A DNA stretch of 64,000 nucleotides from Apostichopus japonicus (Eukaryota > Echinodermata > Holothuroidea > Aspidochirotida > Stichopodidae), in NCBI RefSeq assembly GCF_037975245.1, contig NC_092575.1, positions 25,882,841 to 25,946,840 of the forward strand, read 5' to 3'. A program made the translations under genes and the position numbers. Numbering within the stretch: position 1 is the first letter of the stretch; every line of letters begins with the position of its first letter. This document shows positions 1-12,600 of the stretch, piece by piece. The notes below the pieces were generated by a model. The model had not been told where the DNA came from. It saw only the letters and a program-made list of their open reading frames with translations, and searched no databases.

Positions 1-61
1 GGCGGGGCATTCAAATAATGGTGATTCCATATGTATATTATTGTGCCTTTCAAAAGATGAT

Positions 62-67
62 TTTATT
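62..67 (-). terminator. Candidate polyadenylation signal of gene C
   Basis: AATAAA on the minus strand about 275 bp after the gene C stop codon at 340. Confidence 0.4.
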
Positions 68-339
68 TCATTTCTTTACAAATAAGTTGATGTGATAGCC
101 TGACTTAACGGTGAAATTTTTGTGATAGCAATGCTTGCGTCTTTTTTCCCTATAGCTTATATAGACTCCAGTAACAATGTATCTAAAAGTCAGATATGGT
201 CTTTGGTCTTAAACTTCCGTAGCATTGGTAAATTTTCTAAGTGATTAAGCAACTCGCTCGTCCTCAACTGATTCTCGTTATTGAATCTAGCTTTTCGCAT
301 ACAACTCCGCTTTTTCAATCTCTTCCTTGTTTCTGAAGT

Positions 340-2639
340 TCACGTGTCAAAGGTCACAGCTTTGCCAGTAGAGGCAGAAGTATCGGACATCAATGCCCGC
401 TTATCGTCAACGATGTAACGAGCGCCCCTACTAGAGAACTTCCTCTGGTCAACTGACAGAGAGGCAGAAAACCTTCCTGGATACTTCTGCAATTTAGACC
501 TTTCCTCTGGAGTAAAAGATGTAGGTTGTATCTTAGCAACAGGTGACGGTGGTGATAGGCCGTTTAAAATACCTTTCGTTGGAGATTTGGCCGGTGTTGT
601 TATGACCCTTCCTGGTACTGGAGGGGGTGTCAGATCTAGTGTCGGTGAGTTAGCACTCGTTTCACTCGGCTTTGATTTAGGCGCCGTTCCGAGGCGGTAG
701 CAAATCGTAGTTTTGTCCGTACCGACTTCCCATGTCCTGACGGTTTGACGGTTGACCGGTATCAATGTCACGGTTTCGTCAGAGGATGGTTCGTCGTCCT
801 CAAAGTCATCATAGACGAATAAATCGTCATCGATGTCGTCATCAGATTTTGATGCGCCCCTTTCTGCTGGTATAATATGTTCATTTGCAGGACACGGACA
901 GACTCTCTCTGGTTCGAACTGTAACTGAGGACGCTCTGCATTTCTGATCACTTTTCTCTCTACCTCCGTTTTTAATTTTCTTATTCCATGATTCCTTTCC
1001 GCGCTTTTTTCTCGCATCTGGAGAAAGATTCTTTCAGAATTTTCACCATCTTGAATGAGAAGTTGCTCGGCTCGAGATCCTGGCCGGAGAATTCCATTAT
1101 ATATGTTTTTCATATGGTTCTTGTGTTTAGTGGTCGGAGAGTCCTGGCGTGGTTCTCGGGATGAGTTTGGAAGGCCTTACTTTACCGTTTCTGAATATAC
1201 AACCTTTTTCTTGAGAATCGAACGAGGAAGTGTAATTGCAGTGAAATGATCTCTGTTTCTCTCTACTTCTCGATCTATAAGAAGAAATAAAAAAACCGTA
1301 AACAGAAAACAATTGAACCAATGATTGCATAAAATTCAAAGAAACTTCTAAACTGTGATTCCTGAAACAAATATTCTTGTAAAAGGTTCAAAATGTTGGT
1401 CTAACCTAAACAAACATAAAATAATTTAAAACTCGTGTTTATTCAGGTTATTTTATATTTTGCCACTCTGACACAAAATTATGTATTAATTAATAAATCA
1501 TAAATTAAGAAACCAAAATGAATTGGAAAGTGTCTGACAAACAGAACGCCGACAGAATGTTTTATTTAGGACAAACATCAAGGCAGTGATTGAGAATTGA
1601 TTAAAGAAAGTACTGCATTTTAATTAAGAAAATATTTGAATCATGCCGCATGAGATAATACAGGTGTCGATTATTTTCTCACTCAGACACCATTATATTT
1701 TCCATATAGCAACATTTCTTTACACAGCCATTGTTCTTGTGTTAGCGTTGTATTCATACCTGTGGGCAAGCCTGTAAAGATCAGACCAGGGGTCCTACAA
1801 CCCGGAGACGAAGAATTATAATATATTCTCACTTTCATTATATGAACCTATAGAAATGCGAAAACATCAAAGACAAAAAATGGCGTGCTAAGTGGGGGCG
1901 GGCGGTCTTTTTTCAACAAACAAAAGGAACATTATAAAAACATTCACTAAAGAATTATAATTCCTAAACATATAGGCCTTATCATTTCAAAGCTTTGCCA
2001 ATTTGAATCTACGCCACCTTACATAAACACAAATTTCACACCCCTTCCCTTAGACCCCTCTCCCAGGAAGGCATCCACTGCACGGGGTGACAAATGAAGT
2101 ATCCACTCGGGTGTCAACTATAGGTACGCCACTACGGCGCGGGCTCTGGCTCGCAAGTAAAGACGTTTGTCAACACTTTTTCAACAAATTAACTAATTAT
2201 AATCAATTAAATTGACCTAGAAAACTTTCATCAAATGTTTCTATAATTTAAGTTTCGCCATTTACTCAACTGATATAAGGAGACATGACATAACTACATG
2301 CATGCAAGCAGGTGAGACTATACCAGACTTTTACAACAGTAAAGCTGTGTATTTTTAAAAACGTCATATCTTACATTGTCTGACTGTCTCTCCATTCGCC
2401 AATAGAAGCAATTTTGGTTCCTTGAGACTTTGATCTCTACTCTGTTTAGGTTGAATAAGCTCTGCCTCTTCGTCCGGAGTATCAATGCTATCATAATCGG
2501 ACAGCTTCTGTATAGTTATCAGAGATATTGCACTTCATATGTGTATTTTGTGGACTTAATGGGGAACAAATTGACCAAATGAGACGATTTTGTATCATTC
2601 TTTCTTTTTCTTTATCAGTAATGATTGAAACCATTACTT

Positions 2640-2715
<76 letters not shown>

Positions 2716-5700
2716 TATCTGGCATCGGAAAAGGCATATAGAGTAAGTTGTATACCAATGCTTGAAGTTTGAAATATTTGACATTAAAGGAGACACAAGC
2801 CCGTCCACCCACCCTCATTAGTATATGTGAAAGAGGTAACTGTCATGAACAACTTTCCAAAAAGCTTAGAAAGATCTTATTTTATTTTTGAGATATCATA
2901 GTTTTTTTTTCTTGAGATGCAAGGTCGAAAACTTGATCAAGTCTACGTATGTAATCATCGAGCCACATGTTTTTCAACTTCTTATGTCTCTCTTTATTCA
3001 TTTTTTATTTTATTTTTTCATGATAAAAATGGGTATTTATAAGTGATGAATCACGAATATCGATACTGGTTACATGATCTAATTAATGATGGCATTGGTG
3101 ATCAGGGTAAAAAACATGAATGGAAAAACAAAGAGAAGGTTCCCATTGCTATAGTGGCACTATATATGACATCACAGATAGATTTACAAAATGACAGCTC
3201 CGAGATCAAACTACGATTTCTCGCACACAGAACAATGTTTCTTAGCTGTTTGGGGGAGTTGTTCTTCTTAAAGATTTGCGTCATATAAGTTAGAGGTGAT
3301 GGTTGGTTTTGTGTCCCCTGTAAGCGATCAAACCGTTTTAGCCCCAAGCCCTTCACCGAAATCAAATATTCGAATAGCAGAACATTTGGAAAGTCACGGG
3401 CTGCACTAATGTGTCTTGAAATGAAACTGACAATGATGAATGTTTTGTTTCTGAACTTTGCACACATGGCATCTGTGTAGACTATACATACCCTCCAGGG
3501 AAGCATTTCTGATAACTTGTTGCAATTTTTAAAATGAGGACACTTGCGCCAATTCTAAATAACGTCTAAGGTGACGATATACGGTTTTAAAACATGCAGA
3601 GGGTAAGCAAAGCTTTTGCATAACTGTAGTTAATAACAACATATAACCTACCTCTTTGTTCTCCAATCATCCGATAGGCTTAATCATACGAAGCCATGTG
3701 TGGTTCAATATGTCACGCATGCGTAGTCTCGTCAACGTCTTTGTCGTAACATCTTCCGTATAAACATCTTCCGTATTCTATTTAAGGATAAAAAATGAGC
3801 ATAACAATTAAATTCTGATACATTTACAAAACTACAATAAAACGGTATCATGTGGCGATGTGTTAATCACTCTTTGCCGTTACTCGGGGTTTAAATAGAA
3901 AATGGAAGAATAGTCCAGTTATTAATAACCTTTTCCACAACAATACATCGATTAGTGATGACGCTGGTATCGCCAACGCTTTTAACGACTTCTTCATAAA
4001 TGTAGGGGAAAAAACTTGAAGAGAGTATTCACTGCAACTCTGACGTTAACCAGTTTATGTATACTGGTTCGTCGCAAACCATTTTTCTTTCACCTGTTAC
4101 CGATGAAGAAATACCCAAAGGGATCAACGCTTTGAAAGATGGTAAATCTCCCGGTATTGATGGAATCACTCCCAATGTCTTGAAATCAGTTTGTCATATA
4201 ATTTTCCCCATCTTGTCTTATATTTTCAATCTTGTGCTCTCCTCTGGTATCTACCCTGATGGGTGATCACAAATTTCCTGAAAACTATCGCCCTATTAGC
4301 TTATTACCCTGTTTCAACACATTACTTGAAAGAATAATTGTAAGACGTCTACGTGACTATTGGGATAAGAATGATATCCTCCCTGATTTTTAGTTTAGCT
4401 TCAGGAAAGGTCATGACCCTAGTCATGCTATTCTTGAAACGTTACATTGTATTCGCCCATACTTAGACAAGGGCGAAAATGTTTGAAGAAGACGTTTGAT
4501 ACCGTCGATCATAAAATTCTCCTTAAAAAGCTTTATACGGCATTCGTGGAAATGCATATGATGTCATGTCCAGCTACCTATCCAATAGAAGACAGTGTAT
4601 GTATGTATGTTAATAGTATTTTGTCTGACCAGTGTATTATTAATACTGGCGTTCCTCGGGGGTCAGTGTTGGGTCCTTTGTTATTTCTTATTTATGTTAA
4701 CGATATTAGTAACGTAATTCCTAACGATCATCTGAGGCTCTTTGCTGACGACACCAACGTGCTTGTCCATGACAAAAATTGTGTAAACTTTCAGTCCAAG
4801 GCCAAATCGATTTCCATCCCTGCCCAGATTCCTTTACTCTTAATAATGCTCAGATCTGTAGAACAACTTATGACAAATACGTGGGGGTTCTTATTGATGA
4901 TAAACTGACCGTCAAGCCACAAATAGATGACCTTTCCAACAGCCTTATCAAGCACACAAGCATTTTCTTTCTCCTTAGATGTTCACTTCCACTCACCGTC
5001 GCTCTCCAGATTTACTATGCACTAGTCTACTCCAGAATATCCTACGGTGTGAAAACGTATGGTATGACCAATATTTCCGTTCTAAAGCCTTTACAAGTTC
5101 TACAAAATAGAATTCTAAAAACGATCACGTTCAACCACTGGCGTTTTCCTACTAATACTCTGCACAGTACTCTTGGTGTCTTCAAAGTCAACGATGTTCA
5201 TATATTCAAAATGTTTACTTTTGCTTACAAATACGTAAACAATGCACTGCCTCGTGTCTTTCGAAATATTGTACACCCAAGATTTGGGTCAGATATCCCT
5301 AACGTCACGAGAACAAATGTACTATTCTCTGTCACTAGACATCGCTCTAAACATGGAAAGTTTCTGCTAAACAATTACTGTTATAAAATAAGGAATAACC
5401 TCCCAACTGGTATTAGACATTCGACATCATTTGCTTCATTAAAGTATAAACTAAAGACTTATTTAACTTCCAAGTACCGTGATTGATATTATTGTCAAGT
5501 TTGTTTTGTACACATGGTTTTTCTTTCTTACTTTGTTCTGTTATTTTCTTTCTTTTTCTTTAGCGTTACTAGCTTTGATAAACATTTTATGTTGTTTTTT
5601 CTGGTATCTTGTATATACCATTACTGCACTGTTTTGTATGTCTATGTAACATGATGCGAAATATTAGTCCCATGCTATTGGGGGTTTACATATATGCTTA

Positions 5701-6975
5701 CTAATATAATACACTTCAAATATATACATCAAGTTCATTTGAAAGCGATATAGAAAGGCAGAAATAATGATGTTTTTAGGTTACTTTTTGAAATAAAAAT
5801 CGACTGGTTTTCCTTTTCCAACATTGACCTCGCTCGACCTGTGACGTAGCAGCGACAAATACAATCCTTACGCGTTATCGGTACGGTTAATATCAAGACT
5901 GACACTGCACTCGGCTGTCGGTACGAAACGTCTCTCAACTAATATTACTCTTTGGATTTGCTTATTTACCTATACCGTTTTTAATATTTTCAATGGAAAC
6001 ATTTCTCTTTTGATTGCGTGGCTACTGCTTACCTTCAATGGCTGAGAATTACAACGGACCCGTGGGGTATAATTTCGAGCCGGAATTCACGGAGGCTCAA
6101 ATCACAGCGAGGTCGAACGTTCGGCTTATAGTGTTATTGCAATGGAAGAAGAAACGGGTGATGATAGCCCAACCCGTAAGGGTAAGTGAGCGATGGTGGT
6201 GTGAATGCGAACAGTGCACTAGCATGTCAAGTGCTTTCAATATTTTAGTATAGGGGCCTAGTAGTAAGTAGTAATGTCACTGCATATCTAAAGCCTAATA
6301 ATTTTAGTACTTAAGTATAAGAATCAGCATAAAGATAGGCCTTTTAATACTACAGTCTCTCGAAAAACTTACTGCATTGATAACTTCAAGGTATAAAAAC
6401 CAACGCACGATAACAGATCGACCCACACTCTCACTGCACGCCTAGTAATCATGTATGTTGGCAACAACAGCAGCTCGTAGGCCTAATCGGAACTAACTGT
6501 ACTAGTAACGCGTAATAACATTTATGCTTCCTTTTATTATTTATATTTACGCAATTTGTATCTTCCATTACGTAGAAAAGATGTTGATCCATGTTTCGAT
6601 ATATATTACAGCCTATCTTATAAAATTACGACTTACTCGCCGGGTTTACATTCTGTTCTTGGCTTCGGACTAGGCCAAGTAGACGAGTCTAGGGGTACAC
6701 AGTTTGGCGTGTCCTAAGTCTAGACCTACGCTACGGTTGGATCTTTTTAGGCCATAAAACTAACTTTCCGTGACCAACATTTATCTAAAAAACAAGTTGC
6801 TAAAAGATGAAATATTGATTTTACATATTGCGTATCTTACCTGGCCAACTGCAATGTATTTATCCCGGAATTCAACTGCCTCTCTGAATAGGTTTATGCA
6901 CTGACAATCGCGATGTTTGTATACAGTACAGGGAAAACACTCAAACCAATTTGTCGCTCCTACGTCATTACCCAT
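340..6975 (-). CDS. Gene C: unrecognised acidic protein of about 367 aa, three exons
   Basis: Exons 6975-6841, 2507-2375 and 1175-340. Exon 1 starts with ATG and reads MGNDVGATNWFECFPCTVYK to DKYIAVGQ, ending at a strong donor CAG/GTAAGA (phase 0). Exon 2 is KLSDYDSIDTPDEEAELIQP to ANGETVRQ (phase 0 in, 1 out, donor AAT/GTAAGA). Exon 3 is a 277-codon frame with basic helical, acidic (SDDDIDDDLFVYDDFEDDE) and Pro/Ser-rich parts (PTLDLTPPPVPGRV), ending TGKAVTFDT. The start MG and nearby cysteines could mean N-myristoylation and palmitoylation. KAVTF fits the RVxF docking motif for protein phosphatase 1, which is weak evidence alone. The exon 3 acceptor (AAG/GC at 1176) is uncertain because a better-looking TTCAG lies just upstream but leads to a stop; exon 3 could also start at the ATG at 1113. 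An AATAAA on this strand lies at 67-62. I do not recognise the family. Confidence 0.6.
1176..2374. other. Intron of gene C (exons 2-3)
   Basis: AT-rich. At about 1879-2134 there may be a short degraded element: ATGGCGTGCTAAGTGGGGGC near one end and GGTACGCCACTAC at the other, recalling the hAT ends, but without matching flanks. Nothing else recognised. Confidence 0.4.
2641..2712. repeat. (TA)n microsatellite
   Basis: About 36 uninterrupted TA/AT dinucleotides within the intron between exons 1 and 2 of gene C. ORFs reading Tyr-Ile repeats here are artefacts of the repeat. Confidence 0.98.
3890..5700 (+). mobile_element. CR1/jockey-type non-LTR retrotransposon, degraded reverse transcriptase and 3' end
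   Basis: Reverse-transcriptase pieces appear in order but in shifting frames with stops: DEEIPKGINALKDGKSPGID (4102 on), ENYRPISLLPCFNTLLERI (about 4280), KTFDTVDHKILLKKLY (about 4490), GVPRGSVLGPLLFLIYVNDI (4650 on), the catalytic FADD (4741-4752), then YVGVLIDDKLTVKPQIDDLS and the C-terminal 'YALVYSRISYGV' and 'SLKYKLKTYL' motifs ending at 5486. About 200 bp of T-rich 3' untranslated sequence follows. No endonuclease domain is seen upstream, so the copy is 5' truncated and dead. Confidence 0.88.
6040..6253 (+). pseudogene. P2X7 C-terminal-like cysteine-rich protein, N-terminal fragment with frame disruption
   Basis: ATG at 6040 opens MAENYNGPVGYNFEPEFTEA, a start like that of short invertebrate proteins carrying the P2X7 intracellular (ballast) domain. 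After about 25 codons the more plausible reading moves to another frame (ERSAYSVIAMEEETGDDSPT). The first frame is again convincing at WWCECEQCTSMSS, which matches the 'WC.C..C..M' start of that domain. The ORF stops at 6253 without the rest of the domain. It lies in the first intron of gene C on the opposite strand. Identification is from motif memory only. Confidence 0.45.
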
Positions 6976-7899
6976 CTTACACGTGACTTGATTAAGAATT
7001 TTTGAATTATGAATTTCGACGTTTAAAAATATTTTTTACAAAATATATGATATTTATGACTCTAAGATTTTGTCAGTACACTCCAAATATCCCAATTGCA
7101 ATTATAAGATTTTCAATAAAGGCATGGGAAAAATCCTTTATGTGAACCGAACTGAATAGTTTCTTGATACGTGTTTAGGAGTTAATGTTTGCAAGCCTGT
7201 CTATAGGAACAAACCATTGTTTTCACAAAGGTATTTCCGTACGCAATCTATAGGGTTGCGATTTCTTCTCAAAAAGGTTTATGAACGAAAAGGTTTGCCA
7301 AAGTAAAAGCTATAATCAAGGTCTTTATGAGAACCGTACACTACCCAAATTAATATTCATAGGTCTGTTTTCATGTAGTTTGCATCTGTTGCCTCCATAT
7401 TATCCAGATATATATATTTGATATTGTCATAGCCCCCTCCCATCACCCTCAACGTACAGGTAAAACAACTCTATAGGAATAATAAAAGATTACTGAGTTT
7501 GTATCTGTATTGTCAATAAAATAAAGTCACTGTGTACATTCCTTTGAAAAGCAAGATAAATCATCAGCTCTCAGTCCCAGCTTTTCTTGAAGATATTTTA
7601 TACTTATATGAATACATTATATAGATACTATGAAGAAAAAACAACAACATTTTCAGTTTCTGTTAATGCTTCAGCATTCACAACTTACTATTATCAAATA
7701 TAATAAATTCATGTCTTTCCACAAAGAATGCTTAGAAGATGTGGTTTGACCAAAGGAAGCAAAAAATTCTAGAATTGTTTTGAGAAAACAACTTCAGCCA
7801 CCGGAGTATACCTTTAATAATTAGCCAATCTTGATTGGAATTGCTAAATATCACCTTTAAGTAACTGATTGATGTACAAACTGACACACCAGTCCAAGT

Positions 7900-9010
7900 G
7901 TGAAATGTTAACCAACATTATCCAATGACAAAGAAATCGGCTACGGTTTCTGGATGATTGGAAATCTTTTTCACTTCTTAAGACACCATGTTTACAAAAT
8001 TTTCCAGGTCTTAACAACTGTTGACATCAACTGACATTGACCTTCAAAAACAACTTGTTAGAGACAACTGCACTTTGCATATAAACACTATTTTTACTCA
8101 TATAGAACTTTCAAATTTCACATTTGTCTTCTGCTGACCTTACATGACCTTTGATTGCCACCAAAACAATAGCAAGCTTGTGCTATAAATCCTTCAGGTT
8201 TGTCGGCATTAATACGGTTGTTGGGAAATTATGTTTAACCAAAATGCAAAAGAGCATTGAGGTTTCGATGACTTCATTACACTAGACTTCTGCTTGTTCA
8301 CCAGAAATAGCTCTTATAGTATTAATGCTGTGAACCATTATTTTGATGTACAATTCACTTTGACATGATAAACACAGGTCAGTATACTGTACCAAAAACG
8401 AGAGGGATCTTGTACCCAATGTGATGGATGCATCCACACACCAAGTATGAGAAGTATCTTTAATTCCTACCTTGAGATATCATGTTTTAAGGTTCAGTTT
8501 GACCTCTGGTAAGTTGGTAACCTCAAATGACCTTTTACCTACACGGACATGATTCTTGTACTCCATAAAAAATCCATATGACGTGTATGAAAACTATCCA
8601 TGATTTCTACCATGAGATACAATGTTTAATAGGCCTTCAGAGTTTGACCACTGGTGACCCAGATGACCTTTGGCTTTCACCAAAAATAACAGGGTTCTTC
8701 TACTCACTGTATTGCATACACGTGTCCGGTATTTAAATAACCATGCTTCCTTAGAGATATCGTGTTTATTAGGTGTTCAGGATTTGACCTATGGTGGCAT
8801 TTGAACTCCATTACTGAATTATAACACATCCAGATGATAGGTATGAGAAGTATCCATGCTCCTCTCTAGTGTTCACAAGCTGGGTCACACACACACACAA
8901 ACATGTGCGCGCACGCACACACGTCATCATGATGCATTGATTATGATTCTCATCGACACCAAAAATTACAGCCTTCACACAAGCATTCACGCAAGACACA
9001 CCCATATTGA
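7900..9010. repeat. Diverged tandem block of a TGACCTTTGACC-type dispersed repeat
   Basis: At least four diverged units, each with phrases such as TGACCTTTG, ACCAAAA, GTACTC, ATCATGTTT and a final CA tract. Similar phrases recur at 26090-26260, 31540-31830, 47790-48190 and 51960-52150. It fills most of the intergenic space between gene C and the last exon of gene B. Confidence 0.65.
8885..8925. repeat. CA/CG-rich simple repeat
   Basis: ACACACACACACAAACATGT followed by GCGCGCACGCACACAC: a degenerate (CA)n tract at the end of the repeat block at 7900-9010. Confidence 0.9.
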
Positions 9011-9406
9011 AATGAATGCATAGGTTACTTGTAATTGTTTGCTAATCAAAGGCAGAATGATAGTATTAGAGTCATACAGAGTATTTACATACATGCCCAT
9101 GTTAGAAGGGAGAAGAATATTGTATATAAGTTTCTCCTTCAGGAGTAATAGAGCATAGTCCTGTTTTTATAAGCTCAGACTGTAATTAACAGTGAATACA
9201 GAAATATACTTGCTGGTTCTCTGGCCCTCTCAAGTGAACAAATTCCTAACATCACCACTGGTGATTTGTTCATATCATTACTTGCCTACAATAACCCCAA
9301 TAATGTGATTTCTGTCATTATTCTGGGCACATTGTTGCTTGAACTATAGGATTCTTCCATCTAAAATCTCTGATAAGTTTCGCACTTTCTTCATTTCCTT
9401 GTTATG

Positions 9407-9618
9407 TTAAGGCATTTTCCAATTTGTGATGTTTGTGGGAGAAATCAGTGAATTTTTGGTCAGCTTTTCTAACAAAGGAGTTCCTGGTGTTTTCTGCTCC
9501 TTGATATCTATTATTAATTCCTCAGAAAGTTGGAAAATATTTGCCATCAGGGTAGATTGGTCTACATGAAGATGTTCTGATAAGTTCTGTTTCAGCTGAT
9601 CAAAAGATTTGATGATGG
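9407..9618 (-). CDS. Gene B last exon: C-terminal DED-like domain and stop
   Basis: Enters in phase 1 after CTCACAG, matching the Death-domain exon 14.7 kb away. Reads IIKSFDQLKQNLSEHLHVDQ, STLMANIFQLSEELIIDIKE, QKTPGTPLLEKLTKNSLISP, TNITNWKMP, then TAA. The 'A.IF.L..EL...I.E.KTPG..LL..L....LISPTNI' pattern closely parallels exon 7 of gene A. The assignment to gene B rests on phase and domain logic; transcript evidence would settle it. Confidence 0.68.
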
Positions 9619-12600
9619 CTGTGAGGTTGAAAGAAAAAGAAATTGTATATTACTATATATTATAATATTTTTAATACCTTATTCTACATAAAATTAATTA
9701 AACTGATCCAGTTGTATGCCAACAATATCCAGAAATGTGAGACAATACACACAGGGGCAAAATAAACATCAAAGCTCAGAGTTTTCAATGAACCCAAAAA
9801 ATAAAACCTGATGAAACTCCGAGAATGCATATTTCCAGTAGGTTGTTGACTTGGATTAGTTTTGGTTTGAAACAGCAGTGTGATTTGAATACAAGATATT
9901 TACTCAGTCGGTAAGTGTGTTGCTTTTAGTGTTAAATTTGATGTTTACCACCAAAGCACACACCAACAATTTACATAATTTAGGACTACAGTCCTTTCAC
10001 ATGAATCTTACTTTTCATACATCAGCATTTTACATACTGCATACAATTCCGTAACATATGAGATGTGTACACTTAATCCTACTTTGCATAGAGGAGTTCA
10101 GTCCAGGCTGCAGTTACCATGTCAACAGGTGGACTACACTGTAAAACCCAACACGTCAAGACAACTTGAAAAAGTCAAGGTAACCCGCTGCCTTAACTTT
10201 TTTAAGTTCACTCTACTAACCCAGAAACTCCATAAGTAAGACTTGACAGTAGTGGTTACAACCAACTCAATGGCTTTACTTTGTTACACTTTATGTTCAT
10301 CAGTTGTGGCAACATATATCAGCAAAGTCCAACAAATTTAATCTTTATCTTTTTTTGAGAAAAAGCTGGGCAAGTTATAGTAACTAAAACTTTAGAGCTG
10401 ATACAGCATAGCCTTTCCTCTTTAAACTGACAAGACCAATTCAAGTTTTTCCCACTTTCAATTAACTTTGAATATTTAAGTTGACGCTACTTGGCATATT
10501 CTAGGCAGCGGGTTACCTCAATATAATTGAGTTATGACAACACACAATTTCAGTAAAGAAAACTATATATTGCTAAGTTACAACACAATTTTATTTTCAA
10601 CCTCTGAAGCCGGTAACAATGTACTTTAACAAGGAAATAGAAGAAATAATCAAACGCATAAAAAGTGTCTATTACTTTTATGGGTGGAAACAACGCCAAA
10701 ATGTATCAATACAGAGATACAGAAGAACATGGAGCATGGGTATACATGCCTGCTGCATTCATTCATTCCATGATTCATTTAAGATATTGTATACCAATTT
10801 CAAGTGCATGTGTTCCATGGTATGAAATACAGAAGTAAAATTAATATGTTATGGCTGCTGGAAATAACCAATGTTGTTAAAAGCCAAGAAGTAAGGAGTA
10901 ACCACTCCTCTCAGCCATTTACAATATGATTGTTTTAGCTAAAAACTTTAATTTTGTGGCAAATATTTATATAGGTGAATCATAATTACATCATCATGTA
11001 AATAGGCATTGATGCTGAAAACACCAATTTTTCATTAACTAAAGGAATGCACTTAAAGTTGTCGATAGCAAAGCTATAGTGATGCCACCAATTTTCTTGC
11101 ACCTGTTTTTATGAAAAAGACTAGTTATGATGGATAAGAGCATTGTTCAATTGTGAAAACCAAGAATCAAAAAGGAATTTCATCTTTTCAATGATATGAA
11201 AAATTTCTTTTCAGGATATTTTGATCCCTTATATTAGAAATTACCACGAAATTAGTTCCCATGAAAGCTAAGGATATGTTTGTGGAATCACATACAACCG
11301 TTCATCCTCGAAAGGGGTATATGAAATCAAGCCAGGGTTCAGCAAATAGCCCGTTTGGTCCTTTGTACTCAAAAACTTACATTTAAATCATAAGATAAAG
11401 CAACTCTGTAAAACTCTTTTAATAATCTGAGAGGAAGCACAACAGTCTTTGCTCATGAAAACCTGCATGCAAAGTAAAGTCATAATGAAAAATGTTTGTC
11501 TTTATATCTTAACAGCAAAGCACTTTATTTTTACCCATTTGGAACACAAAATACTTTAAAAGAATTCCATTGTCAATCCCTGTCTTTTGCCAGTTTTTGG
11601 ATCCTTCAAACACTTGTATTACTGTGATTTGAATATATAGTTTCATCACAACACAGATATCTGATGCATTTTCCTTTATCAGTATATATAATATTAATAC
11701 TGACTTTCTGTAAATGATTTCACAGTACATCCCTCACTGGGCTTTGTTTAGGATGAACATGTTTGTAGGATTCAAATTTCACTGATAACACATTTTGCAA
11801 ATTATTTCTGACACATATACTAGGATACCAATCACATTGATGCAAGGAAGCTGTTAGAAATTCTCCATAACTAAGCAAGTACAATGTCATTATTTGACAA
11901 ACAAGGGCTCTGAATAAAAATGAAAATGTAAACTAGAGTTTAAGCCTGATAGAATTTTTTCAAACATTTTTGGACCCTTCCAACTCACTAGAGGTGTGGG
12001 CTATTATGTCATTTCTCTGCCTGAAGAAAACATTGGCATATCATATAATTAACTTTGTTTCGCTCTTTGATTATTATTATGATTATTATTAGTGCCTATT
12101 CACCCAATCAACAATTCTTCATAAATTTAAATGTAAAAGCAGAGAAACAATTTCCCATGGCATCCTGTTCCATATTACAATTTGTTTCAACACATTTTCA
12201 AGACTTTCCAAGAAACAAGATAAATACCAGTCAAATGGAGTTTTGCAATATCTCTCTGGACACCACATGAACTATTTAAACACTTCAGATGCATGATAAC
12301 TATATATGTTTGTAATGGAATGCAATGCCACAGGCACGGTTTCAAATTGTTAAGAGGGTTATTTAAGTTGCTTGACGGTTTATTTTTTTGTTGATAAACT
12401 ACTATAAAACAGCAATATATTAAATTCCTAACTTAAGAATATTAATTTCTAAGCTGTCATTAGCAAAAATATTCAGCAATCCCTTTTTTCTTGAATCAAT
12501 ATCCAGGACACAATTTGTACTTACGATGGATCAAATAAACCGATGGTGTTGTTAACATATACAGTAGAATGCAAAAATGAAACAAACCAAAATTAAAGTA

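Noticed and set aside
1879-2134. Possible short hAT-like element
   Set aside because: Ends only loosely resemble the intact elements and flanking octamers do not match.
2528-2818. ORFs with long Tyr-Ile repeats
   Set aside because: They translate the (TA)n microsatellite at 2641-2712.
3102-3506. 134-codon minus-strand ORF
   Set aside because: No domain, no convincing splice sites, a plus-strand ORF overlaps it, and it lies in an intron of gene C; probably chance or an old repeat.
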